NCBI RefSeq assembly: GCF_004134825.1
Contig: NZ_SDPN01000004.1
Location: forward strand, 62,001-126,000
Direction: 5' to 3'
Source of the DNA: Agromyces albus
GTDB lineage: Bacteria > Actinomycetota > Actinomycetes > Actinomycetales > Microbacteriaceae
Length of the DNA: 64,000 nucleotides
This document shows, piece by piece, positions 16,343-25,031 of the stretch. Position 1 is the stretch's first letter; each line of letters begins with the position of its first letter. The notes beneath the pieces are model-generated. The model did not search any database and was not told the origin of the DNA. It was given only the letters and a program-made list of their open reading frames with translations. The translations under genes were made by a program, and so were the position numbers.

Positions 16343-18148
16343 ATGCTGAAGCCCCGTTCCACCCCCACCAGGGACCTCATCAACCTCGACGGGCTCTGGC
16401 TGTTCGCCACCGACTCCTCCGTCGGTGGCTCCCCATGGACGGCGATGCTCGAGACGCAGCTGGAGGCGGCGGTGCCCGCGAGCTACAACGACCTCTTCAC
16501 CGACCCGGCGATCCGCAACCACGTGGGGTGGGTCTTCTACCAGCGCCGGGTGAGGATCCCCCGCGGTTGGAGCGGCGAGCGGGTCCTCCTCCGCTTCGAC
16601 GCCGCCACACATGCCGCTCGGGTCTACGTCGACGATGTGCTCGTCGGCAGCCATGTCGGCGGCTACACCCCCTTCGAGATCGACATCACGGATGCCGCGC
16701 CCGCCGGCTCGGAGGTTCGACTCACGGTGGCTGTCGACAACCAGCTCACGAACGTGACGATCCCTCCCGGCACCGTCACCGAGACTCACGACGGCCGCCG
16801 CCAGCAGCAGTACCTGCACGACTTCTACAACTACGCCGGTCTAGCGCGCTCGGTCTGGCTGCACAGCACGCCGACGACCCGGATCGAGGACATCACCGTC
16901 ATCACCGACGTGTCCGGGGGCGACGGAATCGTCCGCTACGACGTCGAGACGTCGGCGTCGGCCGACGTTCGCGTCCGCGTGCTCGATGCGCACGGCGCCG
17001 TGGTTGCCGAAGGCGCCGGGGCGACGGGCGAGCTCTCCATTCCCGGGGTCACGCTGTGGCAACCCGGCGCCGCGTATCTCTACGACCTCGAGGTCGAGCT
17101 CGTCGACGGTGACACCGTCTTCGACAGTTACGCCCAGGCTTTCGGGGTGCGCACCGTGGAGGTGCGTGGCACCGAGCTCCTCATCAACGGCGAGCCGTTC
17201 TACTTCACGGGCTTCGGCAAGCATGAAGACACGGCGGTCCGCGGCAAGGGCCACGATGACGCCTACCTCGTCCACGACTTCCAGCTGCTCGAGTGGATCG
17301 GCGCGAACTCGTTCCGCACCTCGCACTACCCCTACGCGGAGGAAGTGCTCGAGTTCGCCGATCGACACGGCATCGTCGTGGTCGACGAGACGGCCGCGGT
17401 CGGGCTGAACCTCGGCGTGCAGGGCGGCCTCACGGGCGTCGGCCCCAAACCGACGTTCTCGCCAGAGACGTTCAACGACGAAACCAGGTCGGCGCACGAG
17501 CAGCACATCCGCGAGCTCATCGCGCGTGACAAGAACCACCCCAGCGTCGTGATGTGGAGCATCGCCAACGAGCCGGCGTCGAACGAGGACGGTGCGCGGG
17601 AGTACTTCGCCCCCCTCGTCGAGCTTGCCCGCGAGCTCGACCCGACGCGCCCCCTTACCTACGCCGCGGTGATGTTCGCCACACCCCAGAACGACCAGAT
17701 CGCCGACCTGTTCGACATTCTGAGCATCAACCGCTACTGGGGCTGGTACGTCTTCACGGGCGATCTCGAGACGGCGGAGCACTACCTCGAACAGGATCTC
17801 CGCGGGTGGGCCCAGCGATTCGGCAAGCCGATCATGATGTCCGAGTACGGCGCCGACACCATGCCGGGGCAGCATTCGGTGTGGGACATGCCGTGGAGCG
17901 AGGAGTACCAGCGCGACTATCTCGCGATGAACCACCGGGTGTTCGACCGCATCCCCGAGTTCATCGGCGAGCACGTCTGGAACTTCGCCGACTTCCAGAC
18001 GTCGGCCGGCATCCACCGGGTGGACGGCAACCGGAAGGGCGTGTTCACGCGCGACCGGAAGCCGAAGACCGCGGCCTTCTCCCTGCGCGAGCGGTGGAGC
18101 TCGCTCGACGGCCGCAAGCCCGGCGCGCCCGCGGCATCCGACCACTGA
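16343..18148 (+). CDS. uidA: Beta-glucuronidase, glycoside hydrolase family 2
   Basis: Cytoplasmic hydrolase of beta-D-glucuronides, 601 residues, near the 603 of E. coli GusA and collinear with it ([18 protein letters not shown] at the start). The acid/base is E410 in SIANEPAS and the nucleophile E501 in MSEYGADT. The glucuronidase-specific tyrosine region INRYWGWY and the carboxylate-binding N-x-K ([14 protein letters not shown]) are both kept, which supports glucuronide rather than galactoside specificity. The ATG follows AGGAGG. It lies downstream of LacI operator site 3 and 35 bp before manD; its product glucuronate feeds uxaC, uxuB and manD. Confidence 0.95.
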   Translation: MLKPRSTPTRDLINLDGLWLFATDSSVGGSPWTAMLETQLEAAVPASYNDLFTDPAIRNHVGWVFYQRRVRIPRGWSGERVLLRFDAATHAARVYVDDVLVGSHVGGYTPFEIDITDAAPAGSEVRLTVAVDNQLTNVTIPPGTVTETHDGRRQQQYLHDFYNYAGLARSVWLHSTPTTRIEDITVITDVSGGDGIVRYDVETSASADVRVRVLDAHGAVVAEGAGATGELSIPGVTLWQPGAAYLYDLEVELVDGDTVFDSYAQAFGVRTVEVRGTELLINGEPFYFTGFGKHEDTAVRGKGHDDAYLVHDFQLLEWIGANSFRTSHYPYAEEVLEFADRHGIVVVDETAAVGLNLGVQGGLTGVGPKPTFSPETFNDETRSAHEQHIRELIARDKNHPSVVMWSIANEPASNEDGAREYFAPLVELARELDPTRPLTYAAVMFATPQNDQIADLFDILSINRYWGWYVFTGDLETAEHYLEQDLRGWAQRFGKPIMMSEYGADTMPGQHSVWDMPWSEEYQRDYLAMNHRVFDRIPEFIGEHVWNFADFQTSAGIHRVDGNRKGVFTRDRKPKTAAFSLRERWSSLDGRKPGAPAASDH

Positions 18149-18183
18149 CCTTCAGTTCGATCACGAGACGCGAAAGACCAACC

Positions 18184-19422
18184 ATGATCATCGACAAGGC
18201 CGAAGTCATCGTCACGAGCCCCGACCGGAACTTCGTGACTCTGAAGCTCACGACCGACGATGGCCTCACCGGCCTCGGCGATGCCACGCTCAACGGCCGG
18301 GAGCTCGCCGTGGTGAGCTACCTCAGCGAGCATGTGGTGCCACTGCTCCTCGGCCGCGATGCGAGCCGGATTGAAGACGCCTGGCAGTTCCTCTACCGCA
18401 GCGCGTACTGGCGCCGCGGCCCAGTGACCATGGCGGCGATCGCCGCAGTCGACATGGCGCTGTGGGACATCAAGGGCAAGGCCGCCGGGATGCCCGTGTA
18501 CCAGCTCCTCGGCGGAGCCTCGCGGAGCGGCCTGCTCGCCTACGGGCACGCCTCCGGCAAGGACACCGACGAACTCTTCGACTCGGTGCGGGAGCATCAG
18601 GAGCACGGATACCGGGCCATCCGTGTCCAGACCGGGGTGCCCGGCCTGAAGTCGATCTACGGCATCGCCTCGAACGCCACCTACGAGGCGAACGCCGGCG
18701 TGCGCTACGACCACGAACCCGCCCAGCGCGGCGGCCTTCCGAACGAGGAGGATTGGGACACCCGCAGCTACCTGCGGCACATTCCGACCGTCTTCGAGGC
18801 GGTGCGGAACGAGTTCGGGCCCGAGCTGCCGCTGCTCCACGACGGGCATCACCGGATGACGCCGATCCAGGCGGCGCAGCTCGGCAAGTCGCTCGAGCCC
18901 TACGACCTGTTCTGGCTCGAGGACTGCACCCCGGCCGAGAACCAGGAGGCCCTGCGCCTGGTGCGCCAGCACACCACGACACCGCTCGCGATTGGCGAGA
19001 TCTTCAACACCGTCTGGGACTACCAGCAGATCGTCCGCGAGCAGCTGATCGACTACGTACGCAGCGCAGTGACGCACACGGGCGGCATCACCCACCTGAA
19101 GAAGGTGCTCGACTATGCGTCGCAGTACCAGATCAAGTCGGGCATGCACGGCCCCACCGACATCTCGCCCGTCGGCATGGCGGCGGCGATGCACCTCGGC
19201 CTCGCGATCCACAACTTCGGCATCCAGGAGTACATGAAGCACGGCGAGAAGACCGACGCGGTCTTCCAGCAGTCGTACACCTGGGCCGACGGCTTCCTCC
19301 ACCCGGGGGAGCAGCCCGGCCTCGGCGTCGAGCTCGACGTCGACGAGGCCGGCAAGTACCCGTACATCCGGGCCTACCTGCCCTACAACCGTCTCGCAGA
19401 CGGCACCGTCCACGACTGGTGA
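18184..19422 (+). CDS. manD: D-mannonate dehydratase, enolase superfamily
   Basis: Dehydrates D-mannonate to 2-keto-3-deoxygluconate, third step of glucuronate breakdown. 412 residues, collinear with characterised ManD proteins: [51 protein letters not shown], metal ligands in [22 protein letters not shown] and AIGEIFNT, ending [10 protein letters not shown] and LADGTVHDW. This is the ManD branch, unrelated to UxuA. It lies immediately after uidA. A KDG kinase and KDPG aldolase, needed to finish the route, are not in the window. Confidence 0.93.
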   Translation: MIIDKAEVIVTSPDRNFVTLKLTTDDGLTGLGDATLNGRELAVVSYLSEHVVPLLLGRDASRIEDAWQFLYRSAYWRRGPVTMAAIAAVDMALWDIKGKAAGMPVYQLLGGASRSGLLAYGHASGKDTDELFDSVREHQEHGYRAIRVQTGVPGLKSIYGIASNATYEANAGVRYDHEPAQRGGLPNEEDWDTRSYLRHIPTVFEAVRNEFGPELPLLHDGHHRMTPIQAAQLGKSLEPYDLFWLEDCTPAENQEALRLVRQHTTTPLAIGEIFNTVWDYQQIVREQLIDYVRSAVTHTGGITHLKKVLDYASQYQIKSGMHGPTDISPVGMAAAMHLGLAIHNFGIQEYMKHGEKTDAVFQQSYTWADGFLHPGEQPGLGVELDVDEAGKYPYIRAYLPYNRLADGTVHDW

Positions 19423-19464
19423 CCGGCACCCCCACCACACGAATCACAACAAGGATCCCCTTCC

Positions 19465-19596
19465 ATGAGCGCCAATGACGAGCTCATCCGCCAGGATGCC
19501 GAGCGAATCACGATCGCCGCTGCCACCTCGAGGCCGGTGACCGCCGTGCCCGCCGCCAGCCCGATGACCACGAACCGGCCCAAGGCGGTGCGCTGA
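19465..19596 (+). CDS. Small hypothetical protein or gene remnant
   Basis: A 43-codon open frame (MSANDELIRQDAERITIA...) with AAGGA upstream, filling the gap between manD and gntK and stopping three bases before the gntK start. The acidic first third looks like a normal protein N-terminus, while the rest is low-complexity Ala/Pro/Thr ending NRPKAVR. This suggests a real start joined to unrelated sequence by an internal deletion, or a genuine small protein. No family was recognised. Confidence 0.35.
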   Translation: MSANDELIRQDAERITIAAATSRPVTAVPAASPMTTNRPKAVR

Positions 19597-19598
19597 CC

Positions 19599-20111
19599 GT
19601 GACCGAATTTCCCGAGTCCCGGCACGCCGTGGTCGTGATGGGCGTGTCGGGCTCGGGCAAGACGACCATCGGTCGGTTGCTCGCCGAAGGCCTCGGCGCG
19701 GCGTTCGTCGATGCCGACGACCTGCATCCAGACACCAATCGCGCGAAGATGAGCGCCGGCGTGCCGCTCACCGATGACGACCGATGGCCATGGCTGGAAT
19801 CGGTGGGCCGGGTCATCCGTGACGAGACGCTTGCCGGAGGCTCGATCGTGGCGTGTTCCGCGCTCAAGCGGGCCTACCGAGACCGCATCGCAGCGGCTGC
19901 CGACGACGACGTGAGCTTCATCCACCTGACCGGATCGACGGCGACGATCTCCGCCCGCATGCAGGAGCGGCCCGGCCACTTCATGCCTCCCGCGCTGCTC
20001 ACGTCGCAGCTCGAGACGCTCGAGCCGCTCGAACCGCAGGAACGGGGCGCCACCTTCGCGAACGTCGGCGATCCTCGCGAGGTCGTGTCGCGAATCCGCG
20101 ACCTGCTATGA
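19599..20111 (+). CDS. gntK: Gluconokinase
   Basis: ATP-dependent gluconate kinase making 6-phosphogluconate, 170 residues, typical of the GntK family. The P-loop GVSGSGKT starts near residue 15; the substrate region DADDLHPDTNRAKM and GVPLTDDDRWPWL follows, then ACSALKRAYRD and the ERPGHFMPPALLTSQ segment. The GTG start lies just after the small frame at 19465, so it belongs to the uidA-manD transcript. It does not phosphorylate KDG as far as the family is known, so it adds a gluconate branch rather than completing uronate breakdown. The stop overlaps the convergent amidohydrolase stop by six bases. Confidence 0.93.
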   Translation: MTEFPESRHAVVVMGVSGSGKTTIGRLLAEGLGAAFVDADDLHPDTNRAKMSAGVPLTDDDRWPWLESVGRVIRDETLAGGSIVACSALKRAYRDRIAAAADDDVSFIHLTGSTATISARMQERPGHFMPPALLTSQLETLEPLEPQERGATFANVGDPREVVSRIRDLL

Positions 20112-20966
20112 CGGCACTCGACGCAGGGCCGAGCCGCCGCCGGGAAGGTAGGCGCGCCGAGCCGTTTCGGCTGAGACCGCAGGCCAGTCAGCGTCGCCGA
20201 CGATGCGCCGAACACGGTCGACCCAGTCTTCGAAGGCTCCCCCGATGCCGAAGGTGGCGCTGACGGGCCAGTCGCTGCCGACCATGGCACGCTCGGGCCC
20301 GAAGACGGCGAGCGCATGCTCGATCCAGCCGTCGGCGTGACGCGCGAAGGCAGCCGGGTCGGTGGACTCCGCCGTCATTCCGGAGAGCTTGACGAAGGTG
20401 TCGGGGCGCTCGGCGAGCGACTCGATGTTGCGCGCCCAGGCACCCCCGGCCGTGCTGCCGATTCCTTCGTCGACGGGCGGCTTGCCCAGGTGGTCGAGGA
20501 TCACGGTGAGGTTCGGGGCCACGGCCAGCAGCTCGATCAGCGCTGGCAACTGCGCGTGCCGGATGCACGCGTCGAAGCGCGCGCCGTGAGCCTCGACCAC
20601 TCGCAGCCCCTCGGCGACCGAGGGGAAGTCTTCAACTGGAATGTCCTGCAGCAGATGCCGGACGCCGACCACGCGAGGGAGTGCCGCAAGTGCATTCAGG
20701 TGGTCGGAGACCGCGGATGCCTCGAGCGTCAGGTCTGCGCCGGCGACGATCGCGATGAGCTCGGGCCACTCGCTCTCGTCGACCCATCGCGCCTCGTCGA
20801 GCGGGTCGGAACCGCCGGCCTCCACGAAGATCATGCCGGTCGTCGTTCCACCGGCGCGGTCGACCTCTTGGGGCAGCACCGGGCGGTCGAGCTCGGTCCC
20901 CGCGAGCCAGGCGTAGGGGAGTCGTCGCGGATCCCAGACGTGCACGTGGCAGTCGATGAGCGTCAT
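20106..20966 (-). CDS. Amidohydrolase family protein, sugar-lactonase type
   Basis: TIM-barrel metal-dependent hydrolase of 286 residues in the COG3618 group, which includes L-fucono- and L-rhamnono-lactonases. The N-terminal DCHVHVWDP, the central VILDHLGKPP, FVKLSGM and the late VGSDWPVS are the family landmarks. ATG at 20966 has GGAGGG six bases upstream. Beside an alpha-L-rhamnosidase, L-rhamnono-1,4-lactone is an attractive substrate (inference), though no rhamnose dehydrogenase was recognised. It is divergent from the GntR regulator at 21083. Confidence 0.85.
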   Translation of the reverse strand: MTLIDCHVHVWDPRRLPYAWLAGTELDRPVLPQEVDRAGGTTTGMIFVEAGGSDPLDEARWVDESEWPELIAIVAGADLTLEASAVSDHLNALAALPRVVGVRHLLQDIPVEDFPSVAEGLRVVEAHGARFDACIRHAQLPALIELLAVAPNLTVILDHLGKPPVDEGIGSTAGGAWARNIESLAERPDTFVKLSGMTAESTDPAAFARHADGWIEHALAVFGPERAMVGSDWPVSATFGIGGAFEDWVDRVRRIVGDADWPAVSAETARRAYLPGGGSALRRVPS

Positions 20967-21047
20967 CGTGTTCCCTCCATCATCGCTGACCGGGTCGTAT
21001 GACTCGGGTTCGAAGAGGTTCGCGAGTTGGGCCCGCGTGGCGGCTCC

Positions 21048-21076
21048 CTGCCAGCCCATCTTCGCCCACCTACAAT
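21048..21076 (+). promoter_or_regulatory. Probable promoter giving a leaderless GntR transcript
   Basis: A -35-like CTGCCA at 21048-21053 and a -10 TACAAT at 21071-21076 are separated by 17 bp. The expected start of transcription is about seven bases after the -10, at the A of the GntR start codon (21083). No ribosome binding site precedes that ATG, which fits leaderless translation. Confidence 0.55.
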
Positions 21077-21082
21077 GGTCAC

Positions 21083-21859
21083 ATGAATGGCGTTCGCTCG
21101 TCCCCGTCGCCGCGTTCGGCAGGCCACCTTCCGCGGGCGCAGACCGATGTTGTCGTCGATGAGATCAAACGAATGATCATCGAAGGGGCATGGGCTCCGG
21201 GTGCCCGATTGCCGATCGAAAAGGAGCTCGCCCTCCAGCTCGGGGTGTCCCGCGGGCCTTTGCGAGAGGGTGTCCGTGCACTGTGCATGATGGGCGTGCT
21301 GGAAACGCGGCAGGGTGACGGTACGTATGTGACGTCGCTCGACGCGAGCCTGTTGTTGTCGCCGGTGAGTTTCATGGTTGATCTGCAAGCCGCTCACAGC
21401 AGTGTTCATCTGCAGGCTGTTCGTCGAGTGTTGGAGATGGAAGCGGCGGGGTTGGCTGCGTGTGCCATCGACGAGAAGGCCCTTCTCGAGGCCGACGAGA
21501 CGCTCGACCATTTCGAGTCCCTTCTCAGCGCCTCGGAGATCGACCACGATGCGGTAATGGAGGCCGACATCCGATTCCATCGGATCGTCGCTCACGCCTC
21601 CGGCAATCCGGCTCTCGAGGCCCTCATCGAGGCACTGGCGAGCAAAACCGTGCGCACGCGGATGTGGCGAGCCATTGCCGAAGACGGTGCTACGCGCGCC
21701 ACCCATGCGGAGCACCGCGCTGTTCTTCGTGCCCTCGCGGCACATGATCCGGAAGCCGCACGCTTGTGGATGGGCGCTCATCTGCTGGCTGTGGAAGAGT
21801 TCATCCACGAGCGTGAGGTTCGGGGACTTACCGAGGAAGATGCCGCCCTGCCGTCCTAG
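21083..21859 (+). CDS. GntR/FadR family transcriptional regulator
   Basis: 258 residues. The N-terminal winged helix (DVVVDEIKRMIIEGAWAPGARLP; EKELALQLGVSRGPLREGVRAL; GDGTYV) is the GntR signature, and the C-terminal all-helical FCD domain carries the metal-binding pattern (D..FH...; H..H). ATG at 21083 was chosen because a good -10 box ends seven bases before it. It is divergent from the lactonase-like gene and may control it. FadR-type regulators commonly sense sugar acids or organic acids. Confidence 0.9.
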   Translation: MNGVRSSPSPRSAGHLPRAQTDVVVDEIKRMIIEGAWAPGARLPIEKELALQLGVSRGPLREGVRALCMMGVLETRQGDGTYVTSLDASLLLSPVSFMVDLQAAHSSVHLQAVRRVLEMEAAGLAACAIDEKALLEADETLDHFESLLSASEIDHDAVMEADIRFHRIVAHASGNPALEALIEALASKTVRTRMWRAIAEDGATRATHAEHRAVLRALAAHDPEAARLWMGAHLLAVEEFIHEREVRGLTEEDAALPS

Positions 21860-21893
21860 CGCGTTACAGGTCGCGGGCCGAAGGGAACTGCAG

Positions 21894-22865
21894 TTGGAGA
21901 GTGTCACCAAGAACCGGCAGTCATCCCAAGTGCTGTCTGCGATGGTGGCCCGTGCCTACGGACCGGAGTCGGTGCCTGCCGGCGACTCCTGGTACTCCGA
22001 GTTGGGAGACGGCTGGTTCAACATCGCCTACCGCATCACGCTCCGCGACGGGCGAGATGTCGTCTTGAAGGTCGCACCTCCGGCCGACGTCGAGGTGATG
22101 ACCTATGAACGCGATGCGATGCGCACCGAGCTGAAGACCATCGAACTGCTCAGGCAGCTCGGCGACATCCCCGTTCCGAGGGTCGACTACGCCGACGTCT
22201 CGCGTGAAGTCTGCGATGCCGACTACTTCTTCATGGAGCACATCGACGCCGAGAACCTCGCTGCCAGGATGAGCGAGCTGCCGCCAGACGAGGTGCGGAG
22301 CCACATGGTCGAACTCGGTGCGATGAACCGGCGCATCAACACCATCGTCGGCCCTGCGTTCGGCTCGATCACCGGACCCGACCACTCGACCTGGGACAGT
22401 GCGTTCCTCCAGATGGTCGACGAGCTCCTGGCTGACGGCGAACGGCGCAGCGTCGATCTCGGTGCCACCTCCGACAGCATCCGGCAGCTCATCATCGGCA
22501 ACATCGACAGCCTCCGCGAGGTCACCGTGCCACGCCTCGTCGAATGGGACCTCTGGCCAGGGAACGTGCTGATCAGCGGCGGGCGCATCAGGGCGGTCAT
22601 CGACCATGAACGTGCGTTCTTCGGCGACCCCCTCATCGAAGTGGGGTTCGCCGGCACGCAATCAGCGCACTTCGGCGACTCCGACGCGTTCATGGAAGGC
22701 TACGGTCACCCCGAACTCTCGACCACGGAAGTCACACGCCGGAAGCTCTACCAGATCCACCTCTGTCTGATCCTGACCATCGAGACCGCCTACCGAGAGT
22801 ACGGGGACCCGAACCATTACGAGTGGGCCCGCCGACAGTTGGCGGAAAGCCTCGCGGCCTTGTAG
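21894..22865 (+). CDS. Phosphotransferase family protein (APH fold)
   Basis: 323-residue protein with the aminoglycoside-phosphotransferase/kinase-like fold. The C-lobe has VEWDLWPGNVLIS and AVIDHERAFFGDPLIEVG: the catalytic aspartate and metal-binding asparagine of HxDxxxxN are kept, but the usual histidine is tryptophan. DYFFMEHIDAENL is the hinge. TTG at 21894 was chosen, with AAGGGA upstream. It follows the GntR gene by 34 bp. The target is probably a small hydroxylated metabolite; nothing specifically indicates antibiotic resistance. Confidence 0.82.
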   Translation: MESVTKNRQSSQVLSAMVARAYGPESVPAGDSWYSELGDGWFNIAYRITLRDGRDVVLKVAPPADVEVMTYERDAMRTELKTIELLRQLGDIPVPRVDYADVSREVCDADYFFMEHIDAENLAARMSELPPDEVRSHMVELGAMNRRINTIVGPAFGSITGPDHSTWDSAFLQMVDELLADGERRSVDLGATSDSIRQLIIGNIDSLREVTVPRLVEWDLWPGNVLISGGRIRAVIDHERAFFGDPLIEVGFAGTQSAHFGDSDAFMEGYGHPELSTTEVTRRKLYQIHLCLILTIETAYREYGDPNHYEWARRQLAESLAAL

Positions 22866-22887
22866 AGCCGCGCGTGGGGGCGTGCAT

Positions 22888-23730
22888 CTAGCGAAGCGCT
22901 TGTGTTCCGATGACGGAGAGCAACGGCAGCTTCTCGTGACTCTCGCTGCCCGGAATGGCCGTGTAGACGAGCAGCCAATGTGACTGGTCGGGGTCGAGCA
23001 GCCTCTGGCACGTCAGCTCCAAGGCGCCGACTTCAGGGTGGATGAAGTGCTTGACGTCGTGGGGGCGGATCCCGATCTCGTGGTCCTCCCACACGCTTCG
23101 GAACTCGTCGCTGCGGGCGAGGAGCAGGTCGGCGAGGTGCGCGGCTCGGGAGTCGTGGCCACGGAGGGTGACGATTTCGCGCAGCCCCGAGACGTACATC
23201 CGGGTGAGGAACGGATGTTCTTCGGGCGCATAGAGCTGCCGAGCTGCCGGGTCGGTGAACCAGCGGTACCCTGCGCTGCGGGCAGGCCCGGTGTGTCGAG
23301 TCGTGTCGCCCGTGAGCGCGACACCCATCGGAGTCTGCCGCAGGGTCTCGCCGAGCTCGGTGACGATCTCCGCCGGAGTGTCGTACAGGCGATCGAAGAT
23401 GCGCAGCAGGCCGGGGCTGATGTGCTCGCTGACCGCGCCGCGCGTGGGTGGGTTGTGTCCGGCGAGCCGGAACAGGTGGTCACGCTCATCGAGGGAGAGG
23501 TGGAGTCCTTGCGCAATGGAGGCGACCATCTGCACGGAGGGCTGGGGTCCTCGTTCCCGCTCCAACCGCGAGTAGTAATCAGTCGACATGTGGCAGAGCG
23601 AGGCGACTTCCTCCCGCCGGAGTCCGCTTGTCCTGCGGCGTTGTCCGCGCGGGAGGCCGACGTCTTCGGGTTGCAGCGATTCTCGGCGGCTGCGGAGGAA
23701 CTCCGCCAATCCCGTCCTGTCGATCACCAT
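22888..23730 (-). CDS. Helix-turn-helix regulator, MmyB type
   Basis: 280 residues: an N-terminal XRE-like helix-turn-helix (RRTSGLRREEVASLCHMSTDYYSRLERERG, typical of the actinobacterial branch) and a C-terminal MmyB ligand-binding domain (LYAPEEHPFLTRMYVSGLREIV; HPEVGALELTCQRL). ATG at 23730 has GGGAGG six bases upstream. It is divergent from the SDR gene at 23915 with 184 bp between starts. MmyB-type regulators are frequently found divergent from a dehydrogenase or SDR gene and probably control it. Confidence 0.9.
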   Translation of the reverse strand: MVIDRTGLAEFLRSRRESLQPEDVGLPRGQRRRTSGLRREEVASLCHMSTDYYSRLERERGPQPSVQMVASIAQGLHLSLDERDHLFRLAGHNPPTRGAVSEHISPGLLRIFDRLYDTPAEIVTELGETLRQTPMGVALTGDTTRHTGPARSAGYRWFTDPAARQLYAPEEHPFLTRMYVSGLREIVTLRGHDSRAAHLADLLLARSDEFRSVWEDHEIGIRPHDVKHFIHPEVGALELTCQRLLDPDQSHWLLVYTAIPGSESHEKLPLLSVIGTQALR

Positions 23731-23914
23731 GCGTGCCTCCCTCGGTGCTGCTTCCTTCTTACCGCCCGCGCATCTGTGCATCCACGGCTCACCGATCCCC
23801 CCTTCTCGAGGCCGGCCGGAGCCTGGCCTTCCGTATCAGGGGATCGAGCGGCCCTGAATAACGCCGCCGTCTTCAACGAGCGTGGAGGCGACCACGCGAC
23901 GATCAGGAGTGAAC

Positions 23915-24859
23915 ATGCCACGAAAGAACATCGACATCACCGTCCCCGACCTCTCCGGGAAGCGCGCCGTCGTCACCGGCGCCAGCGACGGGATGGGGCT
24001 GGGAATGGCCGCGCGGCTGGCCGCAGCCGGTGCGGAGGTGCTGATGCCCGTCCGCAACCGGCGCAAGGGCGAGACGGCGATCGCCAGGATCAGACAGTCG
24101 GCCCCTGGCGCCGACGTCTCGCTCCGCGACCTCGACCTGTCCTCGCTCGACTCCGTCGCCGTCCTCGGGCAGACCCTGCGAGGTGAGGGCCTGCCGATCC
24201 ACATCCTCATCAACAACGCGGGCGTCATGACGCCGCCCGACCGGCAGACGACCGCCGACGGGTTCGAGCTCCAGTTCGGCTCCAACCACCTCGGCCACTT
24301 CGCTCTCGTCGCTCACCTGCTGCCCCTCCTCACGGCCGGTCGGGCACGCGTGACCTCGCAGGTCAGCATCGCGGCCCGGCGAGGCGCCATCAACTGGGAC
24401 GACCTGAATTGGGAACGCTCCTACGACGGGATGAAGGCCTACAGCCAGTCGAAGATCGCGTTCGGGCTCTTCGGTCTCGAGTTGGGGCGGCGCAGCAGGA
24501 CCTACGGATGGGGCATCACCAGCAACCTGTCGCACCCTGGCATCGCCCCGACGAATCTGCTCGCTGCGCGCCCTGAAGTCGGCCGCGACAAGGAGACGCC
24601 GGGCCGGAGACTCATCCGCGCCCTCTCCGACCGCGGCATCCTCCTCGGGACGGTCGAGACCGCGAAGCTGCCGGCGCTCATGGCCGCCACCGGCCCAGCG
24701 TCCAAGCCCGGCGTCCTTTACGGCCCTCGCGGCCTCGGCGATCTCGGAGGTCCGCCCGCCGAGCAGCAGATGTACTCCCCCCTGCGCAGCGCCGACGACG
24801 CCCAGCGCATCTGGAAGATCTCCGAGCGACTCACCATGGCCGCCTTCCCGACCAGCTGA
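23915..24859 (+). CDS. SDR family oxidoreductase
   Basis: 314-residue short-chain dehydrogenase. Cofactor motif [12 protein letters not shown] near residue 23, [10 protein letters not shown] near residue 99, catalytic YSQSK near residue 170 and [11 protein letters not shown] after it. The extended C-terminus and the motif NHLGHF are like retinol-dehydrogenase/WW-type SDRs. ATG at 23915 follows AGGAG. It is divergent from the MmyB-type regulator. The substrate is unknown, and it is not evidently part of the quinate module that starts further on. Confidence 0.9.
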   Translation: MPRKNIDITVPDLSGKRAVVTGASDGMGLGMAARLAAAGAEVLMPVRNRRKGETAIARIRQSAPGADVSLRDLDLSSLDSVAVLGQTLRGEGLPIHILINNAGVMTPPDRQTTADGFELQFGSNHLGHFALVAHLLPLLTAGRARVTSQVSIAARRGAINWDDLNWERSYDGMKAYSQSKIAFGLFGLELGRRSRTYGWGITSNLSHPGIAPTNLLAARPEVGRDKETPGRRLIRALSDRGILLGTVETAKLPALMAATGPASKPGVLYGPRGLGDLGGPPAEQQMYSPLRSADDAQRIWKISERLTMAAFPTS

Positions 24860-24921
24860 CACCTCGAATCGCGCGATCGCCCGTCTGCGTCGGCCGTGGG
24901 GTGTTTCGAACTGCTCCTGTA

Positions 24922-25005
24922 CCACTCGGTGGGTCGGTGGGTTGCCGGCCCCTGCCAACCGCCTCAGGGTGAAACCCAGGCGGGCTTCGGCCCGACCGTC
25001 AGTGG
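24922..25005 (+). ncRNA. Candidate structured mRNA leader upstream of the PQQ dehydrogenase
   Basis: The 172-bp spacer before the PQQ gene contains several complementary segments ending 26 bases before the ATG. CCACT (24922) pairs with AGTGG (25001); GGTCGG (24932) with CCGACC (24992); GGTTG (24940) with CAACC (24956); GCCT..GGGT (24961) with ACCC-AGGC (24974); and GGGC-UUCG-GCCC (24982-24993) is a UUCG hairpin. The last hairpin and the GGTCGG/CCGACC pairing share bases, so two folds exclude each other, as in a switch. It matches no riboswitch consensus I know. In GC-rich DNA some pairing arises by chance. Confidence 0.35.
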
Positions 25006-25031
25006 ATCAATGACGATCAAGGAGTTGAAGG

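Noticed and set aside
21000-21030. tRNA-like GGTTCGAA segment
   Set aside because: No acceptor stem, anticodon arm or CCA-proximal pairing around it.
24922-25005. Cobalamin riboswitch before the PQQ gene
   Set aside because: The GGGTGAAACCC segment looked suggestive, but the B12 box and the remaining conserved elements are absent.
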